64,000 nt of DNA, from contig NC_134982.1 in assembly GCF_965638725.1 (NCBI RefSeq), positions 5,018,126 through 5,082,125 on the forward strand. Direction: 5' to 3'. A program made the translations under genes and the position numbers. Every line of letters begins with the position of its first letter. Position 1 is the stretch's first letter. This stretch comes from Aptenodytes patagonicus (lineage: Eukaryota; Chordata; Aves; Sphenisciformes; Spheniscidae). The notes under the pieces were generated by a model that was not told the origin of the DNA, did not search any database, and saw only the letters and a program-made list of their open reading frames with translations. Positions 23,500 through 38,200 of this stretch are shown here, piece by piece.

Positions 23500-26400
23500 G
23501 ACTGAGGACCGTAGGATGAGGGACCTCTGCAGCTCACCTGGTCTAGCCTCCTGCTGTAAGGCTGACTATGACCGAACCCACCATTTCACTTCCAGAATTT
23601 TTCCCAGTCTGTGATTTCCCTGTAGGGGCATGGAGAGGTGGGAATGGAAATGGAGGTATGGCAGGAGGGGGAGATAATCACATGGTGTATTGAGAGAGAG
23701 TGAGGCTCAGCCCATGTGCTGGCTGAGGAGGCAGCTCCTCTGGTCGGGTAAGGGCTGAGCCATCCTGGAGGCAGGACGGAGGTGCCTGGAGGAGCAACAT
23801 CAGCAAGTCTGTGCCCATTGGCATCTGTGGCCACGTTGCTTTTCATCATCTTGTTTTTATGAGCAAATGCAGAGTGGAAAAATTTGTTTCAGCACAGAGA
23901 ACCAAGGGGTCTGTCACAACCTTGCACTTGTTTCTTGAGGGAAGTAGTTCTGGGTTTATACAGAGTGGACCAAAAGCCAAGCTGGTGTGGGCAGCTTCTA
24001 TCCCTTCATTTTGGCCTGTAAAAATCCTGTGACATTCCTTTGTGTGACAACTGGATGGCATTTCTTCTAGCTAGTGGCTATCCGGATGGCTGGAGCGGAG
24101 AGCTGTCCGGCTCTGGTATGCAGCTCCCTCTCGTGGTATGTATGCCACATGTGCAGTTATGGAAATCACAGCAAATATTCAGACACCGATTTTTAGAGGC
24201 TCGTAAACAGCAGTTCCCTGGCCCTGGCACAAAGCTCCCCATGCTCTGAGCTTGTGTGAGGCTCTGGATACTGCTGCTGATGCACGCTGCCAAAATAAAC
24301 GGTTCCCCTAATGCACGCACATCACTTCCCTCCCCTGCCCATCTGCTCTGGAGACCCACTGTCCTTTCTATCCAGCCTGATGTGCTCCCGGGACTCATCT
24401 TCTCAGTTCATGCAGCTGCAAGAGTTCAAAACTGCTGTCTGGAAACCCACTGGGATAGGAGTGGGGCAGGAATTTGCAAAGAGCGGGCTGTAAATGATTT
24501 ATGGCTAGAGTAGGGTGTAAAAAAGCTCTACGCTGTCATGGAAATTAGGTGCCAAGTTTAGGTAGAGGTTCAGACTCTCTTGCTGTAGGCTGATGCTCTA
24601 AATACTGGAGTGCTGGGTTAGCAAACAACTAATCTCTTTTAGTTGCAGATTTTTCAAGATATTTGTTTAAAACGTTGCTGCTTGTGGGAGTGAAGAATTG
24701 CTTGGAAGTGAGCTAGCTGGCCAAGCCAACACATGCCAAGGACTGCACTGGTGGTTCAGCACCTAGGTGATGACGAGCTGCCACCTGGCACCATTCCATT
24801 CATTAGTGTAGATGTGGCCGTGGTGTCCAGCACAGGAAATGTCCCTGAGACCCCAAGAAAGACCAGGTAGTCATATCTCTCATGAAACCCAAGGAAATAC
24901 AGGTCAAAGAAAAGCCAAGTGCATTCATCTGGCTGGTTCCCCTTGTTTGGATTTGTGTTCCCTGCCCTTTTTCCAGGCAGCACTATCACTTTTCTTATCA
25001 GCAATGGCCATTTCTCTAGGCTGGCCTGGATGCCTGTGGAAATGAGATTGAGTTGCAAGCACCCATGGGACCGCCACTGGAAATCGTTCTTTTCACCATC
25101 ATGATCCTACCTCCAGTTACCTACTGTGGCAAACTGCCTCCGAAGATAATGCGCACTTTGGCTGGAAGGCACTGGCTTCTAGTATAGTTGTCTTCAGCTT
25201 CAGCCACCTTCAGATCCTCTCCTCTCTCCCTGTTGTGTGCATCTATTCTGGAGGATGGAGTATCGGTTCTGCCTGGCTCTTGGCATGGTCCTGTTTGTTT
25301 CTTTGCTCTGGGACTCAGGAGTTGGTGGTGAGCAAAGATCTCCACTTCACACCATGAGTCTGAACTTCAAGGCTGCTTGTTTTTCTGGTCATCTGTAACA
25401 TTGTAGACTGGATCAGCCACATCATTGAAACATTCTGAAGTACTAGAGGGTTTTGGAAGCCCGAGGTTAACTGTATAGCTATATTTCAGGACCGGAGAGG
25501 AAATTGCAACTCAAACAATTCTGAATTCCAGCTTCAAACCCCTCTCCTTTTCTCCTGGCTCCAAGGAAAAGCCCAAATCCAAAGGGGCTCATTTTCCAGA
25601 CCGACCTCAGGACACCAGGATCCCCATGAGAATGACAAAGCTGGCTAGACTTGCCTCATTTTTATGACACAAGGTAAGGTGTTTTTCTGCTGCTTCATCT
25701 ACTTTTGCAATTTCAAAGCCAGTTCACTTAACTTCCCTGCATTTAATCTCAGCTTGGTAGAGTTTCATGCTCTTTCCCCTTCCTTTGCCCTGATGGTGGG
25801 GCTGTGAGTCTCACCCAAGGCATGCCTGCTTTCAAGAAAATAATCTGTTGTCACAAACCTATATGTTGTAGGAGATGAATGTGTTTTAGGTCTTAGCAAA
25901 GAGCAGAATACTGTAATAGTTCCAACAAGAAACTCTCTCAGCATATAAATCCCAGTGATTACTATTTTCTTGCCAAGTAGATCTTAATAGAAGTGGAAGG
26001 TGCTGTACATAGCATGGGTTGCAGCTCTGATCACCAAGAGAAAGAAGACTGGTAGCATCCAGAAATGAATCAGCAGACAGTAGGAACAACTGAAAATTGA
26101 TAATCACTGCAGTGAATAGAGGTAGAGTTACACTGGTCATAGATGCTTACGGGGTTTTGCAAGCGGTACTGGAGAGCAGCATTTTCGTGCACACACACAA
26201 GCAGACATAAATCCATTTGCAGTGAAGATGCACATTTTGTAGTAGACAAAAGAAAAAAACCGTCATATCTGTTGGATAACTCCATTTCTGGGACTGGAAA
26301 ATGCCCTAAACAGGATTTAATTTACACAAGTGAAATAAACTCACTCAGCTACAGTAAGAAACCATCGCTGGCTGATAGTTTGTCATCATCTTTGCCTTTC

Positions 26401-29400
26401 TGGTTTTCTCCACAGCCAGGAAGTCGCTGCCTGGCTTCTGGCTAAGTGGTTTTGCAGAGCGGAGATTTGTGGATGACAGAGCAACGGAGCTGTCAGCACT
26501 TAGTTGAAATGAGGGAAGTGCGGAGAAGCGGGGTCAGGTACAAGCTGGGGTGCCCTGGAGCAAAGGGAAAAAGATTCCGGATCATCCTAGTTGCACAGGT
26601 CAGGGATGTCTCTGTCTCTCTGTCTTTGCTTTTTGCAGTTCAGTGCACAGCACAATTTGATTTGCAGCTGCTGAGACGTGCTAAGCAGCCTGCACCCCTG
26701 TGCATTTTGGGCGGTTGAGGTAGTTGGATGTTTTTGGAAGGGGTCCGCATGTACTTGGTGCTTCATCCCTGCTGTGCTGAGTGAAGCTGCACATTTTGGG
26801 AGCACGGATTTGGGTCTGCCTCAACTCTCTCTGCAAAGGGCTGTCTCTGGAGAAGGATATGAGGATGCAGCTCCATGACAGCTTAAGCTGCTAAATGCAC
26901 CAAGGTAATTAAGTGTGCTCAGGAGCTGCTGAGCTGTAGTTGGAGGTGCCTAAACTCATTCCCAGGGAAAATGCGGTGGAAGAAACCTTTGCTTCCCACC
27001 AAGCTATCCCTGGTCTTCTCATTCCACCACTGGGATGTGTGAATTCCAGCTGTGGTAACAGCTGCAGGAGTTTGTAAAAGGTCCCCTGAGAACTGTAAAA
27101 TCAACTGCAATCAAGGGTTTGTTTCCTGTTTGAACTCCTTCCATCTTCCAAAATAAAACACACCCTTCTGTTGAAGGGGGAAGCGAGGGGACAGTGTTTG
27201 GCAAACAGATCTCACCCTCAGAGTGGTGGTATTTCTGTAACCCTGGCAGATGTGATCTACAAAAACCCGAGTCGGTCTGCAGTGCTGGAGAATGCATCTA
27301 TCATTGCAGACCAGAGATATCTGGCGTGGACAAAGCACAGAGCAACTTCCCAGCAGCTGGAAATTTTAGTGGCTTATCTTATTTGGACATGTCGTAAAGT
27401 TTCTGTTTTTTCAGCTTGTGGTGAGGCCCCGTGTTGCTGGAGTAACTCTCTGGAGCATAAAGCCCTTCCCCATATTTGCTGGTGGCTGCCAGGGTGCTGG
27501 CTGGCTCCACTCACAGGCTGCCTAGGATTTGGGAGGGGGGACGTTTGCCCTCCCCGTCTGACAACTTCACACTCCTATTTGCCCTGATCTGTAGTTGCAG
27601 GTATGGGAAGAGGAGGTGTTGACATTGCAGAGGGGCTGAAAAAATGACAATACTTATTTTAAGCTCACAGCAGTATTGAACAGAGCCGGGAGGGAAGGGC
27701 CCAGGCTCTGCTGCAGAGCAGCTCTGGCAGCTTAAGGGTGGAAGCCAACAAGAAAACCCGCTCAGTGGCAGCAGACTTTAACCCATCATGCTTTGCCTGG
27801 CTCTTGCTCCCCATACAGCGTTGCAACCTCTTCTCCCCATCACTGGAAGCATAGCAGCAGGTTTTCCAGCCCTACAGCTTTGGGTGTTCTCCCTGGGCTG
27901 AGAGGTGCCACCATTTCCTATAGTGGTCTCCCTCTGTACTGCTGTTTCTGTCTGCTCTGGACCCCAGTAGTATGTGAGGGGGTTGTTGGGTCTCAAAAAA
28001 GGTCATCAGATGAAGGAATCAGGTGGCAAACATCATGCTCCGGCAACTAGGATGCTCCAGTGCGGATGGCAGCATGGCTCTGACCTCTGCTATGACTAAT
28101 GTCCACTGAGAAGGCAAATCCCTCCCCTCCACATTCCCTCAGCGCAGCTTTGCTAATTGTTCATGAAGAGTGATTAACAGCTAAGTCATCCTGGAGTCAT
28201 CAATACCCAAGCCAGGACATCTGAAGCACTTGTCTGACCTTTTTCTGTAAGAGGTTCTGTGACCGATCTTGTCGGCAGAAGCACCTATGTCTATGTGAGA
28301 AGAGCTGGGAGCATCCTCTCAAAGAGCAAAGTTGTTTTTGTTTTTTTTTTAGGGGATAAGGAGCAAGTAGAAAAGTAAGAAAAATGACATTTGGAGCAAT
28401 AAAGTAAGCATTTTCCTTAGAACCACATAGTACATGTAGTGTTTTCACATCGGACTCCAGTTATCGGAGAGTAGATGGTCTTCTGTGTTCCCTGGGGAGG
28501 TCTCCTGCAATTCCTTCATGTTGCTTAGTCTGCTTCCATTTGCCACTGCTGTTCAGATTTTGAAGGCAAATTTTCAGGAGGTTGTTTTTATATATGCAAC
28601 TGCTAGGCCAGGCGTTCATTCGTACAGGAATATTTATTTCCTTTTCTGTGGAGGTGGGCTGGGTGGCGTGACCGCCCTAGCTGTAGCAGAGGCTTTTGGT
28701 TTTAGGCTTTTCTTTTTTTTTTTTTATGGGCACATTGGTTTTATGTTAGATCTCTGGGAACTGGCTAAAAATTATTAGTCCCATTGAAAACTGTACGTTT
28801 TCTTTTCTTAATGAGTATTTTCTATAGTGCTTGATAGACAGCAGGCTGTTGGGGCTACCACTGATAACTTCAGCTAGTGCTTTTATTGTCTACTGCTCCC
28901 TTCCAGGAGACATTTGATTTGTCTTGGCTGTTTTCAAGAATTATTAGTACTGGCTATAGTTACTCAAATCTTTTGATTAGCAAGACACTTAATAAAGCTG
29001 TTTATACCCTATTTTTTATGGATGGCTTAAACTCTAGAAATTGCTTTACTAATTGATTTCAAGATGGATTTGCTAGTGGCTGAGGAATTAATATCTGCAG
29101 TGGCTCTTATATGACAATTTTTTTCCAATAGCCATATTGTGCTTGGACTTCACTCTTATTTTTAAGAAAATAAATAAAATATTTGGCATAACTAACCACA
29201 GTTGAGGTTTTTCTTCAAAATATGGTTCTAGCACTATTTCAGCTGACTCTATCATAGTATTTTTGTAACTTTGTGTTGCTACTATTAAAATCTTTCTTTA
29301 ATGCTGGATTGTGTGTGACCTAAATTAAACTGCAGAGCAGATGAATGGGTCCTTCTAGTTTGCATGTGCTTTATATTTCATTGACTAGTATAGAGGGAAG

Positions 29401-31570
29401 GTGCTCAGGCAGCTATGTATCACCTCGTGTGTTATGTTGCCTTTCTTTGTTTCTCTACAGCAGCAGTAACCTTGGGATGTCCCTGATCTTGCAGTCCGTA
29501 GTGGCCATACGAGACTAGCCTTGGTTTGCTGGCATCATGGCTCAAAGGGCAGCTTGGCAGCCTGGTCTTCTGCGGCTCTCCGCTTTCTTCCCTGCCTGCT
29601 GACACCTTTTCTGATGGTGTCTTTGCTTTTTCTGGAGTCACCATGCAGGAATAAAGTGTTACACATGCGGTCTCAAATGCCCTTTAACACTGGTTGAGAT
29701 CATAGATGCATTTGCAGCAGTCCTCTGTGATAGCTTTAAGGCTTAAGTGCCTTTGTCCAGTGCCTGGGTCCCGGGTTGTTTCTTGCAAACAACCTCTTTC
29801 TCCTAAATTAGCGGTTTTCATCCCTTGCTCTTGTGTTACAGAAATACATCTGTGCCTCTGGGCTCCTGCTGCTTGTCAGAGCTCAGCATCTCCGGGAGGC
29901 GGCTGGGATTTGCATGGGAGGTTTTGACCACTATAATGCATTTGCTTTTCTGCTTGCTGTGGTTCTACATCTGTCAGATCTTCCTCCCTCTAATAGAGAT
30001 AGGTCAGGTATCGAGCTGTGGTCAGTCCCGTGCCTCTTAGTTTGCCCTGGGCCAACAAAAGTCTCACGGCTAACGTGTCAGGCAGACTGCTGGGATTCTT
30101 GGTCTTTTATTAATCTCCAAGAAGACTTGTGGCATGTGGGAATGACAGCTAGTTCCTTCGGTGCTTTCCTGGAGGGCATTTGTAAGGTCAGGTTCAGAGG
30201 TTAGCCTGAGGTCTAAAATGGGACAGAGGTGTAACACAGGTGCTCAAGTCTGAGGGTGGACCAGGTTATAATGGCTACAAAGCTCACTGGATCCCTCATT
30301 TTTCAATGACAGGCTTATCCTGGCTACTGAAATTTGGACTTACCTGCATGTGTGAGGCTGTCCTGCCAGGTGGAATCTCAAATCTGTTGTCATCCAGAGA
30401 GGGGAGGAAGTAGGACCTAAATTTTACCAGAGTCCCTGGAATGGCCTAACCTGTTTAAAAAGCATCTGAACATACTTATATGGCACCATATTTTTGTCTC
30501 CCAGGCTGAATTCAATCTTGGATCCTGATTCTAGGGGACATTTAGAGGGGCTGGCAGTTGCTGATGCTGTTGGTCTTTTGGTTATAAAGGCACAAACAGT
30601 CCCATGAGCAGCACCCAGGCTCACCTCTTTTAAAAAGATCCAAGTGCTGGGTTAAAGCTGGACTCCCACCTGCTCAAAGACCCTCATATGAATCTGCAAA
30701 ACAGCCCTACATCAAGAGGCAGAAAGGACAGCATCTGATCTGAATGTTTGTGGTTGCATAGTCTCTTTGGATTTCAAGTCTTCAAGACCTTTGGGTCTGT
30801 GATTTTAAACTGATCACGTGAAATGGCTTTAGAATGAGGAAGCCTTTCTGTCAGGCTTGTTTTGCAGAGGTTTGGAAAAGATTCCCAAGAAAAGTCCTCT
30901 TTAGGGCAATTGGCCCTTCCCTGTTGTAAGGACTTGGAGGAGGCATAAAGTGGCAGTGTCCTCCTCGCACCTTATGCCTGTTAGAAACAAAGCCCCGGGG
31001 AGAACATCGGCAGGAGGGTCCTCAGCTTCCCATGACTAACCCTGATGATGCCTCGTGAGGTTTCTCTGGGGCAAGCCAGACACTGAAGACCCATGAGAAG
31101 ATCCCCAGTCTGACACCCAACAAGCATCAAGGGGAGCCTTTGACTTGTTCACTGCTCGTGGCTTAATGCAAGGGAACTGCTCCCCTAGGAAAGGGAGAAA
31201 AAGAACTGCAGTAACTGCCACCAGCAGTAAATGTTTATCTCATTCTTTACATGAAGTTTTCCTGTTTCCCACTGGATGCGTGTAGGGATTCAGACCCGCC
31301 ATCCTGCATTCAGCAGGAGAGAGATCTTCTATTTGTAAGACAGAAAATGATGCAAGGAAAAGAAAAGTGTTTAGTCATTGCTAGCTAGTCACTTTTCTAC
31401 TCTGATTAAAGCATATCTATTCATACCTTCATTGTCTTGGTACTTAACGAGGAGTCAGGAGATGGCACTAAAAATAGTATGCACTCTGTAAGAATATTTA
31501 CCTGTGTATGTTGTAGCTGTTAAGAGGAATTAAGAGGGTTAGACATTGATGGGACACAAGAAAGGAAGAG
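23500..31570. other. Intergenic between the two transporters, no gene recognised
   Basis: About 8 kb without a recognisable exon, RNA gene or young repeat. Includes an A/T-rich part around 28.7-29.4 kb. A bridging intron would cover this stretch if read-through transcripts join the two genes. Confidence 0.4.
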
Positions 31571-31579
31571 ATCACTCTG

Positions 31580-31692
31580 TTTATTCTACTTTCAGATATG
31601 CATGTTCTTAATTTGAAGTGCAGCTCTTGACGTAGTTCTTTCTTACATTATTTATTATTATTAGATACCAAGTCCTTCTCAGCATATTTATT
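31580..31692 (-). terminator. Poly(A) signal cluster, SLC14A2-like gene
   Basis: AATAAA hexamers on the minus strand at 31692-31687, 31656-31651 and 31585-31580, from about 315 nt beyond the stop codon. Arrangement resembles that of the downstream gene. Confidence 0.5.
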
Positions 31693-32006
31693 TTGTTAAA
31701 TTATACATCTGAAATAAAATACAGCCTCTTGTCAGCGTTAATGTTCTTCTGCCTATTCTTATAATTATTATTGATAAGAGGTGACTTTCAAGTTAACAGC
31801 GGGTGGATTGATAAGGCAGCTGTTATTGTGTTACCTGAGTGCTTCTTGGAAAGCTTAGCTCAAGGGCAAATCGTGTTTCCTTCGGAGCGTGGGATGCTGA
31901 ATCCCCAGCCCGCAGACCGCTGCCGAAGGTGGTGTTTGTGGCTGTAGTGTGCTTGGCTAGCGTCTGAAAAACTGCCCCAAAGCTGTACGCTCGCGGACAT
32001 TTGAAA

Positions 32007-32276
32007 TCAGTAAGCATGGCGGTTTTTGGGGGTGCACAGGGGGGTGCCTCCTGTGCTTGTTTTTGAGTCACCAGAGGGCTTCTGCTCCTTTCGTTTCTGC
32101 TCTTCTCTCCTGCTCTCTGATGCTCTTCTCTTCATTCTCAGGTAGTAGATCCGGTTGGCTTCTGGGTAGGTGACTTTGCAGAGGGGGATTTTGTAGATGG
32201 CTGGGTTGCCTGAATTTATCAGCAAAAAGAGAAGCGCGGAGAAGCAGAAAGGCCAGGTGCAGAGTGGCAGCCCAAG
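32007..32276 (-). CDS. SLC14A2: SLC14A2-like coding exon 8 with stop
   Basis: Coding part of the last exon, 89 codons plus TGA, acceptor ggcttcc-type ending ccttccag. It encodes residues 338-426: [19 protein letters not shown] (pore T344), [20 protein letters not shown], then a tail of about 45 residues rich in K, R and E with RRAS. The tail is about 30 residues longer than that of the SLC14A1-like protein. Confidence 0.92.
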   Translation of the reverse strand, partial: LGLPLCTWPFCFSALLFLLINSGNPAIYKIPLCKVTYPEANRIYYLRMKRRASESRREEQKRKEQKPSGDSKTSTGGTPLCTPKNRHAY

Positions 32277-35200
32277 CTGGAAGGGAAAAGGACAGACAGG
32301 TGCATTTTGATACCTCTTTTTGCATGTTCCCTTTGCTTACTTCTGCCTGTTGCTAAATTCTTGCATTTGAGAAGCTGGGAGACCCTGCGCTTTCCCTGAG
32401 GACAGCGTGACATAGGACATGCCTTTCTGAAATGCCCCATACAGGATCCCCCCTTCGGATCCAGAGGAGGATGCCCAGATGCAAGTGCCTACACGGGGTC
32501 TACACGTGAGCTAGGTTTCTGCTGGTCACTGGAGGTCTGGGAAGCTCCTCTGCTACCAAACGTCGATTCAGTGGCTCACACAGAGGTATCTAGTTTATCT
32601 GAACTGTACGGGGCTACGTGTAAGGCATCCCACATTGGAGACCTCAGACCTTTTGGAGATGCAGCCGTTGACCAGAATGGCACTTGGCACCAATATTGAA
32701 GCAACTGAATCAGGGTCCAGAGCTCTGCTGACTGTAATGAAAACCAAGACATCTAGCTCACATGTGGACATTAAAATTCTCTAATAAATGAGCTGAATCC
32801 TACCCTCACTGTCCTGTAAAATGTCACGTACTGAGAGTACTATTCACACATATTGGCTGTCCTCAATGCCCATGTATTACCGGCATCGCATCCAACCCTC
32901 AGGCCTGCTCTGTGACCCCACCTCTTGACCTGACTTGAGGTCTGCCAAAAACAAGATCACAAGAAGAAAATGTAAATGTTCTTTTTTTCTGATGCATCCC
33001 AAAAGCAGGTGTGCTTAACAAGAGGGTAGGTCCCCCCCATCTGCAGGGACCTACACGGTACTAAGTGGATGCCAGATGAATATATCTAATGCATGAAGCT
33101 GCTAGTTCTACATTTTTTTTTCTTTTAAGTTACTAAATCAATTTTATTAAAATATGGTTTTGCTTTAATCTCTCAGATCTTAAAGAAGAAACAAAGCTTG
33201 GCATTTCTGGCTTCACTTCTTTGTTGATCTGTCCAGATATGAGGATTTTGTATTTAAGAGAACAGTCTTCCCCCCGCATTTTAGTTCTCGTATCCAGATC
33301 AAACTTAAATAGTATCTGTGGGTAGGGTGGGAGAAAGATCTCGGAAGAAGCAAGGAAAAACTTAGACCATTGGAAATAGTTGTTCAAAAATATTGCCTGC
33401 AACAAAGTGTTGCATCTCAAACCGCTTGCTGTTGCTGGAATCCACATATACATGCACAGTCCTGCTGTGGATGACATGCTCCAAAGTCTTTAAAATCTTA
33501 TTATCGGCTGCCGAGTCTGCACGTGCACAATTCAACTGACAGAGAATCTGTACAAGATCTGCCATTGGCTGCAGCATTCTCATTCCAATGCTGTCAAAAC
33601 TGACATGGAGAATTTTGGGGTACTTCCTTAGCGTTATATCATAACAAATCAAAATACAGTTAAAACAAACAAACCAAAGCCCCATTAAAAAACCCTGAAA
33701 CTTACCACAGATAGGGCATTAGCAAGAGCTGCTCCAGAGTAGGCACAAAATAATGCTGAGAAAAGAAGACCAAAGACAGCTCAAGATGAGGAAAATCTTG
33801 CTCATCTCTCCAAAGAAATTATTAGAAATAGTAATATTGTTCAAATGCACAGTAAAGTATCCTGACAGCTACCTGATGTGAGGATTAATTTTATAATTCA
33901 ACAGTTAGTTAAAATGCCCCAATGCTGCATCTGGCCATGTGGACTACATTTGGTCTTATCTGCTCTGTAGAGATGGATGGTGAATGAAGAATGTGGTTTT
34001 GTCATGAGCAAGTGATGGTGGTATTCCTTTTATCTTTAATTTCTTTTTAATTGGCACAACTTGACCTGTGTGCAGTGGGCCATTACAGGGATCCCCCTGT
34101 ACCCGGCACTGGTGAGGCCGCACCTCGAATACTGTGTTCAGTTTTGGGCCCCTCACTACAAGAAGGACGTTGAGGTGCTGGAGCGTGTCCAGAGAAGGGC
34201 AACGAGGCTGGTGAGGGGTCTGGAGAACAAGTCTTCTGAGGAGCGGCTGAGGGAACTGGGGTTGTTTAGCCTGGAGAAAAGGAGGCTGAGGGGAGACCTC
34301 ATCGCTCTCTACAACTACCTGAAAGGAGGTTGTAGCGAGGTGGGGGTCGGTCTCTTCTCCCAAGTAACAAGCGATAGGACAAGAAGAAACAGCCTCAAGT
34401 TGTGCCAGGGGAGATTTAGATTGGATATTAGGAAAACTTTCTTCACCGAAAGGGTTATCAAGCATTGGAACAGGCTGCCCAGGGAAGTGGTTGAGTCACC
34501 ATCCCTGGAGGTATTTAAAAGACATGTAGATGTGGTGCTTAGGGACATGGTTTAGTGGTGGACTTGGCAGTGCTAGGTTAATGGTTGGACTTGATGATCT
34601 TAAGGGTCTTTTCCAACCTAGATGATTCTATGATTCTATTCTATGATTCTATGAAATTCTCCACCGGTGTCTGTCCTGTGGATTCAAACCACGAGCAGTT
34701 AGCAGTGGGCCTCCTTGCCCCAGGATGTCAGAGGTGGCAAAGCAGCAGATAAGGCACCCAAGGACAAAGTCAAGGAAGGGAAGGCTACGGGGCAATCCAG
34801 AAACTGTGCTCAGGACAGAAAATTACTGAAATGCAAATGGTTGGAGGCTGGGTGAATCTTTATGGGAATTTTATATATGCTACACTGTTCTTAAACTCTT
34901 CCCATGTTTTGGGCTGCTGTTGGAGATGGGGTCTTTGGGTAGATGGATTTTAAACTGACCTTGTGCGACAGCTCTCTTCTTGTGACACACTTCCTCTAAT
35001 GATACATATAGTTATGAAAAGGCTGCTTCTATGAATCTGTTGAGTTGCTAATTTGTTAAACTTCTGCTCATGGCATAGCTTGTGCTCCTTTCACAAACAG
35101 TACTTCCACCCTTTCTCGATGTTTTTATGTTATCAGGGCCTAAAGACCCTTCTCTCTGCACTTGCAGCTTGCACATCCAAGCTCAACTCTGATGCCATCA

Positions 35201-38200
35201 CAGAAATAGCTCTTGCATAGTACCTAGTTTTGCAGTAGAGCGGGAGCCCAATGTTGACTCTCAGTCTGCACTACTCATAGACTGCCTGGCTGCAGAAATT
35301 TTTGTCTTCCCTTTATGTAAAAGATACATACCACAGGCAAGTGCCAGCAAATGAGTCTGCCAGGTCAAGGCATAGAACATGCCCCCAATCGCAATGCATG
35401 CGAGTGCGCAGTTGTAATTGTGTAAGCCAAGGTAGATGCTGTCAAATGGTGATGCAATGCTCAGTGCTGCAAGACAAAAGGCAGGGCTGTGAGGTCAGGT
35501 ATGAGAGGTATCTGCAGGAGGACCTGTCGCTTGCTGGGAATCCATCGTCTCTTCCCTATGACATCTAGATAAATTTAACCATGCTCACACTTGCATAACA
35601 TGCACATGCAGAAAAAGCATGAAATCAAATGAAGCTCATTGTTTTGGAGCTCTGATAATGTCCCTGGAGTTGGAATTTGGCCCAGTCTCAAAGGTTTATT
35701 TCAGGCAAAACTTCCTGTGTACGCACTGAGTGTGTTGTAGCTAGTCTCCCAGTTGACCAGATGGAGGATCCAGCCAGAGTGTAGGAGGACCTTCTCACCT
35801 GTGTGTCCTTCTTGCAGAAAGCTGTGCTCCCATGTACTGTTTAAACCTCATACATACCCTGATCTTGAATATCAGAGGCACAGCTGAGTGTCTTTTGTGG
35901 GAGTAAGCAGGGTTTTCCATCTCTTCCTAGTGACCTTTGCTAGATGTGGTCTAGATACTAGGTATGGTCACTCCATCATTGCTGTGGAAATTCTCCACTG
36001 GGTTGGGAGCTGAGGGTCTGCTCCAAACCTGACCTCATAGGTACTTCTGCAGGATTTCTCAGAGGCTTCAGGAGTACCAGTATAAAGAAGAGCGCAGTAT
36101 GTAGTGCACAGGCCACCTTCATGTCACTCAAGATTAATACATTTCCTGCTATAATGTCCTCATTTGTCTTCTGTTTCATCGCCATCCTTATCCCCAGATA
36201 CTTTCCCCTGACCTTTCTCTTCTAGATTAAATGTCAGACCTGTACAAAACTTGCAAAATGCTCTTAACCATACAAATTGTGGGTAGTTTTGTTTAAAAAA
36301 AACAAATATAAGGCAGCTCACATCTTGTACAAAGTGCTTGAGAGCATAGGGAACTTATTGTTGGATGTCTGTGCCTTTTCCAAGGTTGTTGTCTCAGACT
36401 ACACTTATTCCATCATATTTTTTTATTACAATCAGTCACATAAGTGGCATTAATCTTGTCATTACTTCAAGGGTCAGATTCATCTCTCTTAACTTAAGAT
36501 TGTTTCTCTGGTTAGTGGAGAGACAGGCCATTTTGAGTGGCATTCATTTAGCTATTTTTACAAATCTGCAGCAGGATAGAATGAACTTCATCCTAGAAAA
36601 GTTTGTTTCTTTTCATTGATCAGCTCTGAGGTAGACATCTGCATGTGGTGGTAATTTTAAAACACTTGTGGTGGCAAGAAATCAGTTCTGAAACTATTTC
36701 TCTATGTTTCTTTATCATCATCTCTGTGGGATTCGTCACATCCAATGGCAGGAGGGTTAAGCAAGGTGGAACAAACCACCTGCCTGAGTTACAGATCTAA
36801 TAACAAATTGAAAGCTTAAAGAAAATCTGCTTCTGTTCTTGCCTTCACCATATTGTGTGACCTTCAGTAAGACCTTCCAAATTTAGACAGTTTCAAAAAT
36901 GGGAGTGTTTTCCCAAGTACGTCCAAGCCCATGCAACTGTAAAGTTTGGACAGAGTCATATAATGGCTAGCATCAAGATAACCTAGTCAAAAAATGACTT
37001 TGGTAAATATTTCTTACCTGCAAACATCCCCACTGTCGATCCAATTGCAGCATGTAAACAAATAAGCGGGGAGGAGATAAGTAAAGCAACAAGGAAGATG
37101 CCTCCAGTCCAGGGGTTTTCACAACCATACACTTGACCAACACCGACTGGGATGGATTGCAAGAGCTGCAGCAGCCAGGAGAAAAGGGCATGTTATTGTA
37201 TCTCTCTACTCGGAAGGACACAGCAGTTATTTTGTCCAAGCTATTGGTTAGAAAGGAAGGAAGCAACCCTGGCTGTGAGTGGGACTGATGGGTAAATGTG
37301 GGCTCTCATGCTCTCCGAACCAGAGTTAGTTCATTGTTTGGTTTGAACTTTATCAGTCCAAGATGGACTTTTATTTCTTTTGGGATGGTAATATGGTGGA
37401 TGGGGAGTGGGGGGGTTGGGCTTTTGATTGTTGTTTTTTTTTTTTTTTTTAATATGACTTTAGTGAGGGAGAAAAATGGTAACATTCCTAGGCAATAATA
37501 CTATGGTGGGCCTGGTTGATTTGAGTTTATTATCTATCATATGAAGCATATCAGTTACCCTTACGCTGCTTTCGGAAGGTGATCCTCCAGAGCTAGAGCT
37601 AGACCTGAGGGGACTGGGTATAAATGAGTTTCTGTCCCTTCAGAATCCTGATGCTTCTTCTGTCTTTTTATATTGTTACTGACTGTCTTGCTGATGTTCT
37701 TTCAGCCACATCTGGAGAGTGAGAGTGTATCTCTAGATGTGCTTCTGTACTGACAGCACTCAAGATTTGTTTTGGGGCAGTCCAATTTTAGGTGAAGTGA
37801 GTGGTTCAGCAGCTCTTTTCCCTCAGGCTTAATCAGCCTTTCTGCTGGATCAGCCAGGACTTTCCCTAGGGCTTTTATGGCACTGTCCTCCATGGACTGA
37901 ACCGAGCCGCATATTTCTGTGAATTGGTATTGGCTGTACATATCATATACCCGTTCTGACCCATGCGGAATTGTTATCCCAAGCTGAATGCCTTCACACT
38001 CACCTTTTTAATGAAATAGCGTAAACTTGTTGGAGCGAAGCTTACCAGTGGCACATTGATTGCAGACCAGGTGATATTGGGCGCTGATGCTACAGGCTTG
38101 ATGAGGGTTGTAGGGAAGAAGGGGTTGTAGTGTCCTGTGGCTGCAAAGTACAAGGTCACCGCAATATTGAAGGGCAGAGTGAAAACAGGAAGGTCCCATT

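Noticed and set aside
33956-34465. Minus-strand open frame of 169 codons, and its near copy at 61477-61974
   Set aside because: Antisense shadow of the CR1 ORF2 end on the plus strand; similarity between the two only reflects the two CR1 copies.
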